Source of the DNA: Cyprinodon diabolis | Taxonomy: Eukaryota > Chordata > Actinopteri > Cyprinodontiformes > Cyprinodontidae | Length of the DNA stretch: 64,000 nucleotides | Direction of reading: 5' to 3' | NCBI GenBank assembly: GCA_030533445.1 | Contig: CM060083.1 | Span: 28,260,666-28,324,665, forward strand | Shown: positions 60,930 to 64,000 of the stretch, one piece after another | Layout: the number at the start of each line of letters is the position of its first letter | Position numbering within the stretch: the stretch's first letter is position 1 | Notes under the pieces: model-generated | What the model was told of the DNA's origin: nothing | What the model saw: only the letters and a program-made list of their open reading frames with translations | Databases searched by the model: none | Translations under genes and position numbers: made by a program

Positions 60930-62524
60930 TGAATAAATCATTTAAAAAAATAAAAACATTAAAAAAGCACAAACAATGTTTGTATTTATATATGCAAGAA
61001 TGTCTTGTGTGTTTTTACCAAACATAAAATTCCTTAACTAGGGGTAGTAAGAGAAGCATAGGAGAGACACTGTTGTCTGGTTTGCTCGAAAGTTTTAATG
61101 AAAATAGATTTTTGGAATTTATAAAGAAGTTTTGGCCTCAGCTATAGTAAGGTGGAAGAGAGCGGTGAATACAGTTTTAGGTTTTATGCTAACTATTCAC
61201 ACTCCAGGAAATTCTGCAAGGTTTTCCTCCCATTTGACCCAATGCAGGCAGTGTGCTGTTCTACCTACTTTCTCCTCCTAAGAACCATCACATTTCTGAA
61301 CCAAACCATGGTGTACATGATGAGAGAGAAGAAAGATACAGCAGCAGCTGCCCATTATGACACTGAGTAAAGTGGGAGGAAAACAATGTTGAATCACTGT
61401 ATGGTACATAGCCAGTGTTAAACCTAAATCTACCTTCATGGTGGACTTCTGCTGGACTTCCTGAAGTATTTACGACATTAAAATGGCTGATTGATGTTTC
61501 TTAAAAAACACCATGTCTCTCCTATTTGGACCATATGAACTGTTCAATGCTGATATTTTTTATAAGGGGAAATCTATATGCCTATGTACAGCTTATTTAC
61601 TGTGTGTTCAGCTGATTTAGGAGTTATTAAATCCTCCTTCAGCCTTCAGAGATGGTTTTGGTAAATAGTAAAATCAATTTCACTTTGAACCATTCCAGTT
61701 GCGGTATTCCATAATATCATTGTAGTCACTATTAATTTGTGTTATCTTTTCCTATAGTGCTTTCTTTGCGAAAATCCAATTTCTCCTTTTTCCATGGTCA
61801 GTCAGTGAACAGTAGTCTGTTTCCATTACATCAAGGCCCTAATCATCCTTAATGCACCATCTTCGGAGAATATACTAAAAGAGCAGTTACCAGTTTGGAA
61901 AAAAAAAAAACTGTAATGGAAACACTTGAAAAATGGGCTGAGTGGAGTAGAGCCTGTTCAACTAGAGCCCATGTAATACGGGCTCTAGATTATTAATGAA
62001 AAATGGTTTGTCAAATTTATAGTAGTAATGGTTAGAAAGTATCTTATTGTAACTACTACAAATCATGTACATCTGTGCTGCCACTCTGTCAAAATTTACA
62101 TTTTTCTAAAGCAATGGGGTCGTCTTGACAGTATAAGTGTTTCCATCCACCAAGGAAAAAGGATTTAGCTCTATTAACATGTTATTACAAGTCAAACACT
62201 TCCTTCTTGGTTACTTTGAACTAAGACCTCGTCCAATAACAGACCTTTTGTTGTATCCAACAAATTTCTTGGGCAGAAAGAGGTCCTGTCCAGAAAAAAC
62301 AGCAATGAAACCAATATTTTAAACCTGTTTCAAGTGTGAAAAAAACATATGCACTTGGTCTATAGACCCCTACCTGCATTGAGAGCTATAATCTGCTATG
62401 TTTGCGCATTGGGACGATCATATATAGCTTCATCCTCAATACGAACGGGCTTACACAAATTAACACAAGTTATTTTTTTTAATATGTATTTATGAACGGG
62501 GTGAGTATTGGCATGGGTGTTGTG

Positions 62525-62922
62525 ATAATATACATATCACGATACTTGGATCACGATACGATTGTCAAGGTTTTGCCCTTTAAGTTGCTTTTTAAGTTTT
62601 TTCTTTCACTGCAATTTTGTGTTGCTCTCTATTGCCCCCTTGTGCCAGTGTCCTTTCACCTGCTCTTTGTCAGGTGACTAGCCCAGTCTTTGTTTAGTCT
62701 CCCATTTATAGTCCTCTTGTGCAGTTTCTCAGTGCTTGTTGCACATCGTTACTTTGCTCCTCATGTCTGTTTTTCTGTATTTTGTTCCTCGATTTGTGTT
62801 TCTGTTGCCATCTGCATTAAATCTGCAAGAACTAATCTCTGCCTCCTCATCTCTGCGTTTGGGTCCACGACCACATCCACCATCTTTGATAACGATATTA
62901 TCATGATATTGCAATATCACTA
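62525..62922 (+). repeat. Composite dispersed repeat containing the 30.0-kb family
   Basis: The outer parts are rich in ATCACGATA-type motifs (62531-62566 and 62888-62916) that mirror each other. The middle (about 62570-62885) includes the segment shared with 30.0-30.2 kb. This looks like one repeat inserted inside another, right beside the DD36E Tc1-like element. Confidence 0.55.
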
Positions 62923-63997
62923 TACACTCACCGGCCACTTTATTAGGTACCCCATGCTAGTAACGGGTTGGACCCCCTTTTGCCTCAGAACTACCTCAAT
63001 TCTTTGTGGCATAGATTCAACAAGGTGCTGGAAGCATTCCTCAGGGAGTTTGGTCCATATTGAGATGATGGCATCACACAGTTGCCGCAGATTTGTCGGC
63101 TGCACATCCATGATGCGAATCTCCCGTTCCACCACATCCCAAAGATGCTCTATTGGATTGAGATCTGGTGACTGTGGAGGCCATTTGAGTACAGTGAACT
63201 CATTGTCATGTTCAAGAAACCAGTCTGAGATGATTCCAGCTTTATGACATGGCGCATTATCCTGCTGAAAGTAGCCATCAGAAGTTGGGTACATTGTGGT
63301 CATAAAGGGATGGACATGGTCAGCAACAATACTCAGGTAGGCTGTGGCGTTGCAACGATGCTCAATTGGTACCAAGGGGCCCAAAGAGTGCCAAGAAAAT
63401 ATTCCCCACACCATGACACCACCACCACCAGCCTGAACCGTTGATACAAGGCAGGATGGATCCATGCTTTCATGTTGTAGACACCAAATTCTGACCCTAC
63501 CATCCGAATGTCGCAGCAGAAATCGAGACTCATCAGACCACACAACGTTTTTCCAATCTTCTATTGTCCAATTTCGATGAGCTTGTGCAAATTGTAGCCT
63601 CAGTTTCCTGTTCTTAGCTGAAAGGAGTGGCACCTGGTGTGGTCTTCTGCTGCTGTAGCCAATCTGCCTCAAAGTTCGACGTACTGTGTGTTCAGAGATG
63701 CTCTTCTGCTCACCTTGGTTGTAACGGGTGGTTATTTGAGTCACTGTTGCCCTTCTATCAGCTCGAACCAGTCTGGCCATTCTCCTCTGACCTCTGGCAT
63801 CAACAAGGCATTTCCACCCACAGAACTGCCGCTCACTGGATGTTTTTTTCTTTTTTGGAACATTCTCTGTAAACCCTACAGATGGTTGTGCGTGAAAATC
63901 CCAGTAGATCAGCAGTTTCTGAAATACTCAGACCAGCCCTTCTGGCACCAACAATCATGCCACGTTCAAAGTCACTCAAATCACCTTTTTTCCCCAT
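62920..63997 (-). pseudogene. Tc1-like transposase, DD36E, broken by a frameshift
   Basis: The start (MGKKGDLSDFERGMIVG at 63997) and the N-terminal helix-turn-helix (LSISETADLLGFSRTTIC) are in one frame. From about 63850 the homologous sequence continues one base out of frame, around adjacent A-runs on the coding strand (63843-63856), and a stop follows soon in the original frame. The rest is one open frame to 62920 with WSDESRF, a GGGGVMVWG box, QQDNAPCHK and [13 protein letters not shown] count 36 residues between the second Asp and the Glu, i.e. DD36E, a spacing reported for the Incomer group of Tc1/mariner elements (from memory). The frame reads through the terminal repeat and stops at the host junction. 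Probably inactive because of the frameshift. Confidence 0.87.
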
Positions 63998-64000
63998 ACT
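62925..64000 (-). mobile_element. Second Tc1/mariner element (DD36E type), truncated by window edge
   Basis: The visible end starts CACTCACCGGCCACTTTATT beside a TA at 62923-62924, the expected Tc1/mariner target duplication. The transposase lies on the minus strand with its start codon at 63997, so the other terminal repeat is beyond the window. Its sequence and catalytic spacing differ from the 8.6-kb element, so the two are different lineages. Confidence 0.88.

Larger units (their letters stand above)
58065..64000 (+). other. nrxn1: Neurexin intron after the SS5 exon (5' part)
   Basis: This intron runs out of the window. It contains the hAT element (58591-59875), a Penelope-like terminal fragment (about 60803-60929), a composite repeat (about 62525-62922) and the truncated Tc1-like element (62925-64000). 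In 59884-60800 and 60930-62520 I see nothing beyond A/T runs. The transmembrane exon is not present. Confidence 0.8.

Noticed and set aside
62690..63247. 185-codon plus-strand frame
   Set aside because: Its 3' half is antisense to the DD36E transposase and its 5' half runs through a dispersed repeat.
1..64000. CRISPR array, phage or bacterial defence system
   Set aside because: Intron-containing vertebrate gene and eukaryotic transposons throughout; no regularly spaced repeats or bacterial operons.

Overview
This window comes from a vertebrate nuclear genome, almost certainly a teleost fish. It is AT-rich, has large introns, and carries teleost-type repeats (Tc1-like, hAT, Penelope-like, L2-like LINE, tRNA-derived SINE). 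The only host gene I can support is the 3' part of a neurexin gene on the + strand. Four exons are visible, at 16163-16334, 24738-24827, 26166-26485 and 57977-58064. They encode the second part of the sixth LNS (laminin G) domain, the optional splice-site-4 (SS4) cassette, the Ser/Thr-rich stalk, and the acidic cysteine-loop segment at splice site 5 (SS5). Reading frame and splice phases agree across all four. The SS4 sequence, the stalk, and an acidic segment ending in an optional Gly-Gly-Leu fit neurexin-1 better than neurexin-2 or -3 (family knowledge). I cannot tell nrxn1a from nrxn1b. The upstream LNS exons and the downstream transmembrane/cytoplasmic exons lie outside the window.

The rest is intron: over 16 kb before the first exon, then 8.4 kb, 1.3 kb, 31.5 kb and over 5.9 kb. 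These introns hold a layered set of mobile elements. They are: an apparently intact Tc1-like DD34E element (8560-9807); a second, frameshifted Tc1-like element with DD36E spacing cut by the window end (62925-64000); two Penelope-like copies with GIY-YIG endonuclease remnants and flanking target duplications (7541-8230; 36430-37655), the second interrupted by a SINE, plus a short terminal fragment near 60.8 kb; a 1.3-kb non-autonomous hAT with a perfect 8-bp target duplication (58591-59875); a 507-bp TTAA foldback MITE with TIRs of about 120 bp (31462-31968); another foldback element near 28.1-28.4 kb; L2-like LINE remnants on the minus strand (about 32.5-33.0 and 34.2-35.6 kb); and four copies of a tRNA-derived SINE with a GGAT tail.

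Three observations stand out. First, the neurexin alternative-splicing signals are readable here: the SS5 exon ends in two tandem donors nine bases apart, and the SS4 cassette has weak splice sites followed by a dense UAAA cluster. Second, an antisense open frame at 47961-48492 encodes a membrane-anchored protein I do not recognise. Third, two blocks (7090-7330 and about 50.9-52.5 kb) look unlike ordinary intron and match no family I know. I found no bacterial-type system, CRISPR array, or confident canonical RNA gene.
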